From Methanobacteriaceae archaeon (GTDB lineage Archaea; Methanobacteriota; Methanobacteria; Methanobacteriales; Methanobacteriaceae), in NCBI GenBank assembly GCA_013403005.1, contig JACBOA010000008.1:55333-119332 (forward strand): 64,000 bases of DNA. Reading direction: 5' to 3'. Positions 31,189-40,758 of this stretch are shown here, piece after piece. The position numbers and the translations under genes were made by a program. The notes under the pieces are model-generated. The model was not told the origin of the DNA and did not search any database. It saw only the letters and a program-made list of their open reading frames with translations. Each line of letters begins with the position of its first letter. The first letter of the stretch is position 1.

Positions 31189-31731
31189 CTAACATTTGAA
31201 CGGTTTCTTCTTTACAGTCCAAATGTCTTTTTGGATTGGTTCTGTATCGTTGTGGCCTTTTAGATCATCATCAGTTAATAAGGTGCCATTTTCCCAGTAA
31301 TATTCCATTTCTGAATTTATTTTAGGTATAATGGATGTTTTACCAGTTAAGGTCAATTCCAATGACTTGTGGAGGCTGTAGTAGTACCAGTTAGTGCTGC
31401 CCATATAAAAAATATCATTATCTATGAGTATGATCTTAAAATGCAAGTTTTGGAGTGTTTTAGCCTGGAAATTTACAGAATTTTTACGAGCCAAGTTCAG
31501 TGCAGATAGTGTTCTGGAATCAATACTATTATCTTCCTCCATACGGACCATAAAAGACAGGTTAATATTCTCATCTTCTATTGAATCAATGATTTTACCT
31601 ACAAAATATGCATCAATCCAAGGTCCAACTATAAAAATGCTCTTAGCTGCTTGACAGATACTCTGCTGAAGGTGAGGTAGTAGCTCTCCTTTTTTCAGGA
31701 GTTCTAAGGAATTAGTTGATACGGATTTCAT
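31189..31731 (-). CDS. Phospholipase D-like (HKD) nuclease-family protein
   Basis: 180 residues with a single HKD motif: LHFKIILIDNDIFYMGSTNWYYYS, giving His, Lys, Asp and the GSTN turn. Single-HKD proteins of this length usually act as homodimers, as in the Nuc endonuclease, and cut DNA or phosphodiesters. No signal peptide, so cytosolic. No helicase partner adjoins it, so I do not call it a defence component. Confidence 0.82.
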   Translation of the reverse strand: MKSVSTNSLELLKKGELLPHLQQSICQAAKSIFIVGPWIDAYFVGKIIDSIEDENINLSFMVRMEEDNSIDSRTLSALNLARKNSVNFQAKTLQNLHFKIILIDNDIFYMGSTNWYYYSLHKSLELTLTGKTSIIPKINSEMEYYWENGTLLTDDDLKGHNDTEPIQKDIWTVKKKPFKC

Positions 31732-32075
31732 GAAATATTATATGTTAACATAAAGGTATTATAATCATTAGATGTGCTGGCATTGCTTTTAGTACTCCTT
31801 TGAATGTATAAACAATAATTAACTCAACTATCAGAGAGAATGGTTTAATTCTATCGTAACACCTATTGATTAAATCATTTAATCAAGAATCTATAAAAAT
31901 GATAATGTAATTTTAACTACCCAAAACACCATTAAAGACTAATCGAATTGAAACAATATTAGTGAAGTAGTATGTAAATATTTAAAATAAACCCATATAA
32001 ACTTGAATAAAAATAAAAAAAGAGGGGATTTTCTCCCTGTAAATATTCTTTAAGTAATATCAGGTTTTTTTTTTT

Positions 32076-32519
32076 TTAATCGATTTTAACTTCAAATGTT
32101 TCCTTTTTCTCTAGTTTTGGCATGTTCACTGTGAGTACCCCGTCTTTAAATTTAGCAGTTACTTCATCGATTTTCACCTTGGCTGGGAGTATGTAAGTTC
32201 TAGCTGCTTTTCCGAATCTTCGTTCTTTCCTGTGGAAGGTTACTCCCTCTTCTTCACCTTCTTCCTCTTTTTCTTCAGAAAATTCTGCTTTAATTTCCAG
32301 TGTGTCTTCTGTAAGATCGATTTTTATGTCTTCACGTTTAAAACCAGGTAGATCGGTTTTGACAGTAATATCATCCTCAGTTTCCATGACATCCATGGCT
32401 GGTTTAACTGGTCCACCAGTATACTCGGCTATGGCATTGTCCAGATCCAGTTGTTTTTCCTTAATGGTCTGAATCATATCATTAAACATTGCATCTACAC
32501 CTTTTTTCTTCTCTTCCAT
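32076..32519 (-). CDS. Hsp20/alpha-crystallin small heat-shock protein
   Basis: 147 residues. The alpha-crystallin domain spans about 45-145: TDLPGFKREDIKIDL, an acidic insertion EEKEEEGEEEG, then RTYILPAKVKIDEVTAKFKDGVLTVNMPK, the family signature. It holds unfolding proteins in a refoldable state. Upstream (32566-32641) are three copies of ACATCGC/GCGATGT that may drive heat regulation. A second Hsp20 is encoded at 36333. Confidence 0.92.
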   Translation of the reverse strand: MEEKKKGVDAMFNDMIQTIKEKQLDLDNAIAEYTGGPVKPAMDVMETEDDITVKTDLPGFKREDIKIDLTEDTLEIKAEFSEEKEEEGEEEGVTFHRKERRFGKAARTYILPAKVKIDEVTAKFKDGVLTVNMPKLEKKETFEVKID

Positions 32520-32551
32520 TTTTTTATTCCCCCAATATATTTATCCTATTT

Positions 32552-32641
32552 GTATCATACAGGATACATCGCACCTAAAAACTTAATATAAACAATGTAT
32601 AGCGATGTACACTTTGCATGCATATAGCTTAACATCGCTAT
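32552..32641. promoter_or_regulatory. Three ACATCGC half-sites upstream of hsp20
   Basis: ACATCGC at 32566-32572, its complement GCGATGT at 32602-32608, and ACATCGC again at 32632-32638. The last two extend to a perfect 10-base inverted pair, ATAGCGATGT (32599-32608) and ACATCGCTAT (32632-32641). A smaller inverted pair GTATC...GATAC lies at 32552-32567. Likely operator for a heat-responsive regulator. The protein that binds is unknown. Confidence 0.45.
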
Positions 32642-32827
32642 TGTGTTATGTTAATTAGTGTACTTATTTTTTTCATCTAATTTTTTTCTTTTTTTGATTA
32701 TTCTCTAACATTTTTCCATACCCCCATTTTTATACCTAATAGTAATAATTTTTATATTAAAGTTATGTATATATTGTATTAAATCAACATTTTTCATGAG
32801 ATCAAGTAAAAAACTGGAGGATTTTAA

Positions 32828-34525
32828 TTGGAAGGAAGGTTGTCTCCATCATGGGAAAAACTGGATGGATCAAATGGGCCTTTAAGGGAAGCAGAACAAA
32901 TATTCATATCTTATTTAGACAAATATTTGCCTGATTACTGGAAAATATTTCACCGACCCTTTTTTAACGGATCCCATCCGGACTTACTTCTTTTAAACCC
33001 AGAGGGTGGTGTAATGATCTACCAGATAATGGATAAGACTTATCAGGGTTGCACACCTGAAGCTAATAAAAAACAGCTTGACTACTACCGGAATAAATTG
33101 ATCCAGGAGCTAGTGCCTGAAATCAGTGAAAAAATAGATGAAGATACAAAAAGATTTGCACTCTTCAAAACAGGGATTTACCTGCACCACATGGACAGTT
33201 ACCAGGCTCAGATAGAATACGAACAATACCCTTACCTAACGGTGGTGGGATATGATGATCTAGATGAGGAAAGTTTATATCTGGTTGTTCCAGGATATGA
33301 TTTTAAAAAGGACATCTACATGAATCCTGAGTGGGGATTGAAACTTGAAAAATGGCTCAAACCCCCATATCACCCTGGTAAAAGAACTGGCATCCAGCTG
33401 ACCAGACAACAGAAACATCTCTCTATACCTCAACCAGGGCACCGCAGACTACGAGGAGCTGCAGGAAGTGGAAAAACACTTGTATTAGCCTACCGAGCAG
33501 CGCGGCTGGCTATGCAGAATCAAAAAGTATTGGTAATAACCTACAACCGGAATTTATGGCATTTTATCAAGAAAATGATAGAAAAAACTCCCTATAATTT
33601 TGAATGGTCCAATATAACCTTCAGACATTTTCATGGGTTCTGCAAAGACCTCTTAAATGAATTTCATCTCGCTGCACCCACCAATATCCATGATATGGTA
33701 CCGGTGCTAACAAAAGCTCTAGCCAATGAAAACCTGGATAAATTCAAATATGATGCCATATTAATTGATGAAGGACAGGATTACAGCTGGCAATGGTATA
33801 ACTTCTTATGCCCGTTCTTAAAAGAACGTAACGAACTTTTCCTGGTTTGTGATGAGAAACAGAATATATATGGTAGAGAGTTATCCTGGATAGATGGAAA
33901 GATGGAAAATGTCCAGTTCCGTGGCCGGTGGGCAGAACTTAACACTATACACAGATTACCACGCGAAATAGCAGAACTGGCAAAAAAATTCAGTGAAAAG
34001 TTCGATTTATCATCTTCAGTGGAATTTGACTATGCACAGACCCTACTTTTAAATGATAATAGTTCTTTTTTCAGATGGGAAAACATTAAGACCAAAAATT
34101 CCCTCAGCAAAGTTTATGAAGCTTACAAGAGTTTTTATCAGAATAATAATCTTTCAAAGGAATTTAAACCATCAGATATAGTGATACTGCTTCCCAAAAA
34201 TAAACTGGGGAAAGACTTGGTGGAATTCTTTCACCAAAAAGACATCCCATGTGACCATGTATTCATCACCCAGAAGAACTCCCAGTATCGTAGTAAAAAA
34301 ATATCGAGTGTTAATGATGAACGCCTCAAATTAAGCACCATTCACCAGTTTAAAGGTTGGGAATCACCCAATGTTATTCTTTTAATACCTGAACACTGGA
34401 GTGGTGGTAATAAAAATCTTGATGCCGTGGTTTACACTGCAATAACCCGAACTCTAAAGAATTTGATAGTTTTAAACTGTAATGAACGATACAGAGATTT
34501 TGGGGAAAAACATGGAAATAATTAA
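32828..34525 (+). CDS. UvrD-like superfamily 1 helicase with NERD-like N-terminus
   Basis: 565 residues from a TTG at 32828, supported by GGAGG at 32816-32820. Residues 1-190 look like a nuclease-related (NERD-type) domain (SHPDLLLLNPEGGVMIYQIMDK), although the usual E-x-K catalytic pair is not preserved. From residue 200 comes a UvrD/Rep-type helicase: Walker A GAAGSGKT, Walker B ILIDEGQDYSW, LSTIHQFKGWESPNVILL, and VVYTAITRTLKNLIVL. Such proteins are DNA/RNA helicases of unclear pathway, possibly repair. Confidence 0.87.
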   Translation: MEGRLSPSWEKLDGSNGPLREAEQIFISYLDKYLPDYWKIFHRPFFNGSHPDLLLLNPEGGVMIYQIMDKTYQGCTPEANKKQLDYYRNKLIQELVPEISEKIDEDTKRFALFKTGIYLHHMDSYQAQIEYEQYPYLTVVGYDDLDEESLYLVVPGYDFKKDIYMNPEWGLKLEKWLKPPYHPGKRTGIQLTRQQKHLSIPQPGHRRLRGAAGSGKTLVLAYRAARLAMQNQKVLVITYNRNLWHFIKKMIEKTPYNFEWSNITFRHFHGFCKDLLNEFHLAAPTNIHDMVPVLTKALANENLDKFKYDAILIDEGQDYSWQWYNFLCPFLKERNELFLVCDEKQNIYGRELSWIDGKMENVQFRGRWAELNTIHRLPREIAELAKKFSEKFDLSSSVEFDYAQTLLLNDNSSFFRWENIKTKNSLSKVYEAYKSFYQNNNLSKEFKPSDIVILLPKNKLGKDLVEFFHQKDIPCDHVFITQKNSQYRSKKISSVNDERLKLSTIHQFKGWESPNVILLIPEHWSGGNKNLDAVVYTAITRTLKNLIVLNCNERYRDFGEKHGNN

Positions 34526-35070
34526 TTATTACAAGGCAATAAGAGAATCTTATTCACATTTGATTAAAAACAAGGAAAAATATTTTTTTAAACATTCAAG
34601 CTAATACCCTGATAAATTTCATTATTATCAGTTTAATTTTTTAATGAGATTTTTTAAAAAACCATTTTTTTATGATAAATACCATTTTGTATAATAAAAA
34701 TAATTATTTCAACCTGATAATATCCAATATATGTTATTTTTTAGAAAAAGACCTTAAAATCCATCAAATTAGATTACCTATTATAAAACGTTATTTTGTT
34801 CTGAAAGGTTCATTTATAAATCTTTATAGTTATAAACCTCCATTATTCTATTTTCACATGGATTATAGCCAAGTATCGGGCTGAGAGAATCAAAATAAAA
34901 AGGCTTATTTAAGGTAAAATGGTTCTGATATGAGCTCGTTTACTAAAAATAGTAACCAGTGCAGCTAATCCCCTATCTGTTTTTAGAATAAGCCTGAAAT
35001 GAGTCTTAAATCTAAAAAATCCCTCTCTACTTGTCCTTTTTTTCAGTAAAATTCCATACCTTTATATGTT
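34526..35070. other. 545-base intergenic region
   Basis: AT-rich. A 70-residue frame at 34672-34884 has no ribosome-binding site and composition like the flanks, so it is not accepted. The right end has a TATA element tttatatg at 35060-35067 serving the next gene. Confidence 0.45.
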
Positions 35071-35148
35071 ATGATGTTGCAACCTAGTGTAACTCAACAA
35101 AGCCCCATAAAAATAAATTCTAATTTTTTCGGGCACGGAGGAGATATA

Positions 35149-35967
35149 ATTAATAGATTATCTAGCTATGCTATTATATGCATGTTAAGCTTGGTTATCG
35201 CTGCAATCCCTATTGTGGGAGCTTCAGATGGCCAGAAAATTGATTTAAATGATAAATATTCCGCTGATGGTTTGAAAATTGGAGTAACCAGCCAAGATGT
35301 GAAGGAAGCTGAAAATGTGCTTCAAAATAATAAACCATTCGGTGAAAAAACCAGCAAAGTCCTGGGAAATAACACTAACAATCAATCCCAAATCCTAAAG
35401 CTTGGTGCCTCAGGAGAAAAGGTCAAAGAAATCCAGCAATGGTTAACTGATTACGGATACTACAAAGGAAATATAGATGGTGAATTCGGAGCCAGCACTG
35501 ATAAAGCTGTTAGAGATTTCCAGACAGAATCCGGATTAATTGTTGACGGAATCGTTGGTAATGATACTAAAAAGGCTATGGAAACCTGGGATAAACATTT
35601 AGCTCAGGTTCAGGCTGCAGCTGGTGAAGATACCAGTACTGCCAGTACCAGCACAAGTTCTTCTTCTAAAAAGGCTTATGCTTCAGCTGTACGAAGCTAC
35701 AGTAATTCATACAGTAGCAGTTGGAGTAATGGTAAAGGAACTGGTGACTGCTGGGATAACAGCGCAGCACTATACAGCCAGTTAACTTCATCTGGTAGTA
35801 AAGCACGAATTGTACAATACGCCAATAGCTACGTTTCCAACCACCGATCCGTGGAGGTATGGGATGGTAGTAGCTGGGTGGACTATGACTACAAAGGTAA
35901 TGGTTACGCTCAGAGATACTATGCAACCAGCCACGACGGCTCAGCACAGGTAATTGCCAGCAGTTAA
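35149..35967 (+). CDS. Secreted transglutaminase-like cysteine protease with peptidoglycan-binding domain
   Basis: About 272 residues if translation begins at an ATT (35149), five bases after GGAGGAG (35137-35143). That start gives a compact signal peptide (NRLSSYAIICMLSLVIAAIPIVGAS). An ATG at 35071 is in frame but sits beside the TATA element and probably upstream of the transcript start. A PG_binding_1 domain (LGASGEKVKEIQQWLTDYGY, IDGEFGASTDKAVRDFQ) is followed by a Ser/Thr linker and a C-terminal domain with a Cys-His-Asp layout: GDCWDNSAALY, NHRSVEVWDG, WVDYDYKG. This resembles pseudomurein endoisopeptidases (family C71). A wall-remodelling role is inferred. Confidence 0.78.
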   Translation: MNRLSSYAIICMLSLVIAAIPIVGASDGQKIDLNDKYSADGLKIGVTSQDVKEAENVLQNNKPFGEKTSKVLGNNTNNQSQILKLGASGEKVKEIQQWLTDYGYYKGNIDGEFGASTDKAVRDFQTESGLIVDGIVGNDTKKAMETWDKHLAQVQAAAGEDTSTASTSTSSSSKKAYASAVRSYSNSYSSSWSNGKGTGDCWDNSAALYSQLTSSGSKARIVQYANSYVSNHRSVEVWDGSSWVDYDYKGNGYAQRYYATSHDGSAQVIASS

Positions 35968-35993
35968 GCCTATATCACCTAATAAAACTCCTA

Positions 35994-36036
35994 TCCAACA
36001 GTATCTTAAAAACTGTTGGAATTTTTTAATTTTTTT
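35994..36036 (+). terminator. Strong terminator after the cysteine protease gene
   Basis: TCCAACAGT (35994-36002) and ACTGTTGGA (36012-36020) form a perfect 9-base stem with a 9-base loop, followed by two T6-7 runs. The clearest intrinsic terminator in the window. Confidence 0.75.
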
Positions 36037-36255
36037 AAATCAAGTTTAAAATACTATTTTCTTAATTTCAAATCAAATTATTGTGTTTAAAGCTTTTAAT
36101 GGTTGACTTTTATTTTGTGCACAGTTTATCATGCATTTAGACTATATTATTTGAGAATTACTATGATTCTTTAATTATTTTTATTTATTGAGATTCTATT
36201 TGGCCATTTATGTGAAATTTCCCATATTATTCAATACTAAAAATGGATAGTAAAG

Positions 36256-36266
36256 TATTTATATAA
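36256..36266 (+). promoter_or_regulatory. TATA element of the second hsp20 gene
   Basis: TATTTATATAA lies about 70 bases before the ATG at 36333, leaving a leader of roughly 40 bases that contains AGGAGGT. The ACATCGC motif of the first hsp20 gene is not present here, so the two may be regulated differently. Confidence 0.45.
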
Positions 36267-36332
36267 TTACTAATATACCAATAAATGCCAATCTTGCAAT
36301 AGCCACACTCAAAAAACTAGGAGGTAGATAAA

Positions 36333-36860
36333 ATGGTAACTGAAAAGAAAGAAACTGTTGAGTCTCCTTCAAGTGGGGGATCATTGGTGAAACAACCAAC
36401 CCGAGAGCATGAACTTGCAAGTGGATTTGATTCTATTTTCGAGGACTTTAGAAGGTCAATTGATGACTTAATGGCTCCATTCTTACCAATGAGAACTTAT
36501 ATTCCAAGGACATTAAGCAGTCATCCCATCCGAGCACCTTTGCTTGATTTAATAGAAGAAGACGATGAATACATTATAAGAACAGAGTTACCTGGATTTG
36601 ACAAAAAGGATGTTAACATTGAACTGAATAAGGATCTTCTGGTGCTCAAGGCTGAGAAGAAGTCAGAAGAGGAAGAGAAGTCTGAAAACTATCTGCACCG
36701 AGAAAGGGCCTATGCATCCTGCCAGAGAACCATCAATTTCCCCAAAGAAGTTGATCCATCCAAAGTTGAAGGAAAAATGGAAAATGGGTTACTTGAACTG
36801 AAGATACCACTGAGAGAGCCCAAACCCGAAGAGAGAATGACCAAGGTAGAAATTAAATAA
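36333..36860 (+). CDS. Hsp20/alpha-crystallin small heat-shock protein
   Basis: 175 residues. A longer N-terminal arm (about 1-65, with FDSIFEDFRRSIDDLMAPF) precedes the alpha-crystallin domain: LIEEDDEYIIRTELPGFDKKDVNIEL, then INFPKEVDPSKVEGKMENGLLELKIPL. ATP-independent chaperone, likely oligomeric. A good AGGAGGT site precedes the ATG. Followed by T-rich sequence that may end transcription. Confidence 0.92.
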   Translation: MVTEKKETVESPSSGGSLVKQPTREHELASGFDSIFEDFRRSIDDLMAPFLPMRTYIPRTLSSHPIRAPLLDLIEEDDEYIIRTELPGFDKKDVNIELNKDLLVLKAEKKSEEEEKSENYLHRERAYASCQRTINFPKEVDPSKVEGKMENGLLELKIPLREPKPEERMTKVEIK

Positions 36861-37313
36861 ATTTCCTATTTTTTTTCATTTTTTCCCCTTCTTGTAGTTA
36901 ATATCTACGTGATAAGGTAATTATTTCTAAAATTGGATTAATAGAGATAATGAGAATAAAATGCTGATTTATTTTTGATATATATACTTGTGCATAGTTT
37001 AACAACAAATTTATTGCATAAATACTTATTTGGAAAGATTTCCTACTTTAAGTGCAGTTTATGAAATTTCTTTGTTTATCAGGGTTTAGGGGGACTATTA
37101 TAAATTTAAAATGATTAAAAAACTAGTATTCATTTCCTAAAGATATTAATTTTAATTTATTTATTTGCTTCAATTTTGGTTCCAATATAAGTAGCTATAT
37201 GATAAGTTTAACGTGTTATTTAAGTTCGAAAATTTTTCAAAATCTATTTCTAGTAAAAGTACATATTCAAAATATTAACACTCTAGATTTCTATTAGGTT
37301 AGGAGGCAGTATA
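36861..37313. other. 450-base intergenic region
   Basis: AT-rich spacer between hsp20 and the MFS gene, probably carrying the latter's promoter. Starts with T-runs that may terminate hsp20. No gene, palindrome or repeat noted. Confidence 0.4.
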
Positions 37314-38840
37314 TTGGATGCAAGTGACTCTGGTAAATGGACTGTGCTTATTATTGGAATCATAACCGGTGTGGTATTTGTAATTGACTCATCTATTATG
37401 TCGGTTTCCATCACCAATCTGGTAATGGATCTTGATACCACTGCTAGTGGTGTGCAATTTGCCATTGCCCTATACACTCTGGTTATGGGCAGCCTACTAC
37501 TCCTGGGTGGTAAACTCCAGGACATCATGGGACGAAAGAAAACATTCCTGATAGGCACTGTACTTTTCGCTATAGGGGCTTTGATAACTGTTATCAGTTT
37601 CAACCTGATTATGGTGGTTCTAGGATGGTCAGTTCTAGAGGGCATAGGGGCGGCAATGATGCTACCAGCCATAATTGCCTATATCAGTAAAACCTACCAT
37701 GGGAAAGAGAGAATCTGGGCTCTGGGAATCTTCGGAGCTACCACAGCCATTGCAGCAGCATCCGGACCCCTGGTGGGTGGATTTTTAACCACATACTTCT
37801 CCTGGAGAGTTGCATTCTCAGTTATGGTTATAGTAGCAGTTATACTATGGATCTACTCCCGCCAACTGGAAGAAACAAAACCTACAGCCACCTGGTCTGA
37901 ATTGGATATATCCGGAGCAAGCACTTCCTTCCTGGGATTACTACTGCTATTGATAGGGATCATGTTCTTGGATGACCCTCAGAATATAAGCTGGGGAATC
38001 ATCCTGGTGATTTTTGGATTAATTCTACTTTTAATCTTCTATTACATCCAGAAAAGAAGGATTAATTCTTCAAAAGACCCACTGGTTGATGTTAGACTTT
38101 TCCAGAACAGAAGTTTCACCCTGAATAATGTGATACGCCTGGTGACCAATGTGGTGGTAACCGGGGGTATGGTATTCATTTTCCCCATTTTTGTGCAGCA
38201 AGTTATGGGTTTTAATGCATTTATGACTGGAGTCACACTCCTACCAGCTACCATAGGCACCCTCACCTTTGCCCTGCTGGTGAGTAAATTCGCAGATTAC
38301 CTTAAACCCCGCCATCTGGTGACCATAGGACTATCAATACAGTTAATGGGCATATTTGTCCTCCTGAATACCTTTTCCCTCAAAACCAGTATATGGGATC
38401 TCATACCAGGCATTTTCTTAATAGGTGCAGGCTACGGGTTCACCACCACCCTATTACCCAATAATATACTGAGTTCTGCTCCCAAGGAAAGGCAGAATGA
38501 TGCCTCTTCCATTATGGAAACCGGTAGCAGGGTGGGGCAATCCATGGGAACTGCTCTTATAGGAACTATCCTACTATTTGGAGTATTCATGAGCCTGCCA
38601 CCAGCACTGGAAGATTCAGGGTTAGCCCAGCTAGGAGTTACAGAGAATGATGCAGTGCAGTACGTGGAGAAGATGCAAACTGAAAACTTGTCTTTTCCAC
38701 CAGAAATTCAAGAAAAAATAACCAGAGCAACTGATATTACCATAAGTTCATCAATGAACACTGCCATGTATGCCATGGCTATTTTAACCCTAATCTCAAT
38801 ATTCACCAGCTTAATGGTGCGTGAGGAGGAAATGAGTTAA
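37314..38840 (+). CDS. MFS multidrug exporter (DHA2, 14-helix type)
   Basis: 508 residues from a TTG preceded by AGGAGG at 37301-37306. Length and helix pattern fit the 14-helix DHA2 (EmrB/QacA) group. Seen are FVIDSSIMSVSITNLVMDL in helix 1, motif A as GGKLQDIMGRKKTFL, and motif C-like AIAAASGPLVGGFL. Pumps organic compounds out using the proton gradient. No regulator adjoins it. Different subfamily from the 455-residue MFS protein at 20417. Confidence 0.9.
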   Translation: MDASDSGKWTVLIIGIITGVVFVIDSSIMSVSITNLVMDLDTTASGVQFAIALYTLVMGSLLLLGGKLQDIMGRKKTFLIGTVLFAIGALITVISFNLIMVVLGWSVLEGIGAAMMLPAIIAYISKTYHGKERIWALGIFGATTAIAAASGPLVGGFLTTYFSWRVAFSVMVIVAVILWIYSRQLEETKPTATWSELDISGASTSFLGLLLLLIGIMFLDDPQNISWGIILVIFGLILLLIFYYIQKRRINSSKDPLVDVRLFQNRSFTLNNVIRLVTNVVVTGGMVFIFPIFVQQVMGFNAFMTGVTLLPATIGTLTFALLVSKFADYLKPRHLVTIGLSIQLMGIFVLLNTFSLKTSIWDLIPGIFLIGAGYGFTTTLLPNNILSSAPKERQNDASSIMETGSRVGQSMGTALIGTILLFGVFMSLPPALEDSGLAQLGVTENDAVQYVEKMQTENLSFPPEIQEKITRATDITISSSMNTAMYAMAILTLISIFTSLMVREEEMS

Positions 38841-38965
38841 ATTATTTTATAAGAAATTGAGTTTTAAAAGCAAATTTTCGTCCCAACACACCACATAACC
38901 TACATTGCATGGCCTAACCTTTAATCGGCAAAGATATACATTAATCTAACTCACAACTCATTTAA

Positions 38966-39403
38966 CTATCTTTTATTTATTTCTCTAGGTATAGGAAGAC
39001 GTATCACTTCAGGAACTTCAATAAGGTATTCTATGATTTCATCGGATGATATTATCAATGTACTCTTTTTCTGTCTTTCAAAACGAGCAGCGGCATCTGA
39101 ACTTACCATTAGAAGGGGGTTACTAATACCAAAATGGTTTAACAAGTTGTGGCTTATGGCTTCATTAATAGTAAAGGAATTTTTGGTATCCATAACAGGC
39201 AAACTGCTTGATATTCCTGGTAAATCCTCAACTCCTGCATTGTCCACAAAGTTATATTCCATGGCTTCCTCGAAGCTTTCGGGTTCTTCAATCCAATTAT
39301 CAGATTCCCAATCTTCATCTTCAACCCCGGCCACAGAACCTAAAAATGAAAATACTAAAAGAAAGTTTAGTGCAAGAATGATGGAAATTTTTCTCTTCAT
39401 CAT
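38966..39403 (-). CDS. Small secreted or membrane-tethered protein, unknown
   Basis: 145 residues. A clear signal peptide (KRKISIILALNFLLVFSFLGSVAG) is followed by a very acidic stretch (VEDEDWESDNWIEEPESFEEAMEY), then a mixed region ending EVIRLPIPREINKR. No membrane helix after the signal. I recognise no family. It faces the MFS gene convergently. Confidence 0.6.
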   Translation of the reverse strand: MMKRKISIILALNFLLVFSFLGSVAGVEDEDWESDNWIEEPESFEEAMEYNFVDNAGVEDLPGISSSLPVMDTKNSFTINEAISHNLLNHFGISNPLLMVSSDAAARFERQKKSTLIISSDEIIEYLIEVPEVIRLPIPREINKR

Positions 39404-39939
39404 AACCTCAGGTTACTTTAACAGATAGGTTTTATAAATAATGCTCAAATTTATTTTGAAATCACAAATTGTTAAGTCTATTTTACTATTATGGTGACAA
39501 TCATCACTAAAACCAAAAAAAAAACAATAATAAAAAAATAGCAGCAGACCAAAAAAATAAGAAATTTTTTTCCGATAGGAAATAGTACTGCAACACGCAC
39601 AAGTTCATTATTCTTTATAGATACTGTGACTTCACTCTGGTGCATTGCGCAAATTCAGTGTTAAACGGCACTGATACTTTTATAGCAGAATATCCTGGAA
39701 CTTTTTTTACTCATACTTTATACATTTTAGCGACTTTTCCATAACAGGCACGTGATATTTACATAAATACTCAGTGATGTCATCATCAATTAATACTACG
39801 AAATGTCCACAAAACAGTCATAAATTTTGATATTAATAAATAAATATTTTATAATAAACTATTGTAATAAACATCATATATTGCATTTCACATTAATTTG
39901 AATTAGTAATGAAATTCAGATTATATAATGTAAATTATA
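39404..39939. other. Intergenic before the MNT remnant
   Basis: About 540 bases of AT-rich sequence with homopolymer runs. Probably the original promoter region of the decayed toxin-antitoxin pair to its right. No gene seen. Confidence 0.4.
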
Positions 39940-40227
39940 TCAAAAGGCATTAATTCGTTTTTTGATATAAAAACCCATAAAAATAATATTATTTGGTTCG
40001 TTGGCCAGAGGGGAGGCCAGGGAAGATTCCGATATGGATATATTTTCATAGTAAATAAGGAAAGTATTGAATTAAGGCGAAACCTTATTGGAATAGGTTT
40101 CAACATCAAGCTGGAAACTGGTGTGGAACTATCCATCAAAGTAGTTTCAGAAGACGAATTCCAGACACATAAAAACTTCTCATTTTTCAAAACAATATCC
40201 AGTGAGGGTGTACCTATAGTATCCTGA
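39940..40227 (+). pseudogene. MNT nucleotidyltransferase, frameshifted
   Basis: One frame reads KPIKIILFGSLARGEARED and SDMDIF, the MNT active site, then hits a stop. A shifted frame continues IVNKESIELRRNLIGIGFNIK through to EGVPIVS and a stop at 40225-40227. Together they make a normal minimal nucleotidyltransferase, so one indel near 40050 has broken it. It preceded the HEPN remnant that follows. Confidence 0.75.
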
Positions 40228-40243
40228 TGAAGAAATAGATCTG

Positions 40244-40604
40244 CTTATGAGGAGCTTGGAAAAGGCTTTAAGCTGCTGAAATATTATTTAATCAAGTTTT
40301 TTTTGAAGATTCTATAAGTAGGGCCTATTATAGTATGTTTTATGGGGCACGTACTCTACTTTTAAAGGAAAATATAACAGTTAAAACTCACAGAGGCCTT
40401 ATTTCCGAATTCGGCCAGAAACTTGTCGAAAATGGCCCTCTTGAACGTAAATATGGCAGAAATCTTCGAATTGCCGAAGAGCTTCGTGAAGAATCAGATT
40501 ATTCTGTATCCCGTGAAATATCGACCAGAAGAAGCCAGGCTGGACTTGAAGATGCCCGTGAATTTCTAGAAAAAGTATCAAACATTCTGGAGGAATCTGA
40601 ATAA
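40244..40604 (+). pseudogene. HEPN-domain toxin partner, frameshifted
   Basis: The start MRSLEKAL lies in one frame and the rest (AEILFNQVFFEDSISRAYYSMFYGARTLLL and on to SNILEESE) in another, with an indel near 40268. The SISRAYYSMFY segment is the hallmark of HEPN proteins paired with MNT enzymes (COG1895 type). The large downstream frame stays open, so decay is recent. Confidence 0.75.
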
Positions 40605-40758
40605 GCTTATCATAACTGAGTGGTGAATCCACTTAAAATCATGAATTCCTTTTAACTACATCAAGAAACTAAACTGACTACGTTGTAAGAGGTAATAGTT
40701 GGATCGATTCATTCTTCGTTATAAAGATCTATCCTTTAATCTCTGCAGTAGATAGAAT

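Noticed and set aside
34672..34884. 70-residue frame
   Set aside because: No ribosome-binding site, Asn/Ile/Tyr-rich, not distinguishable from background.
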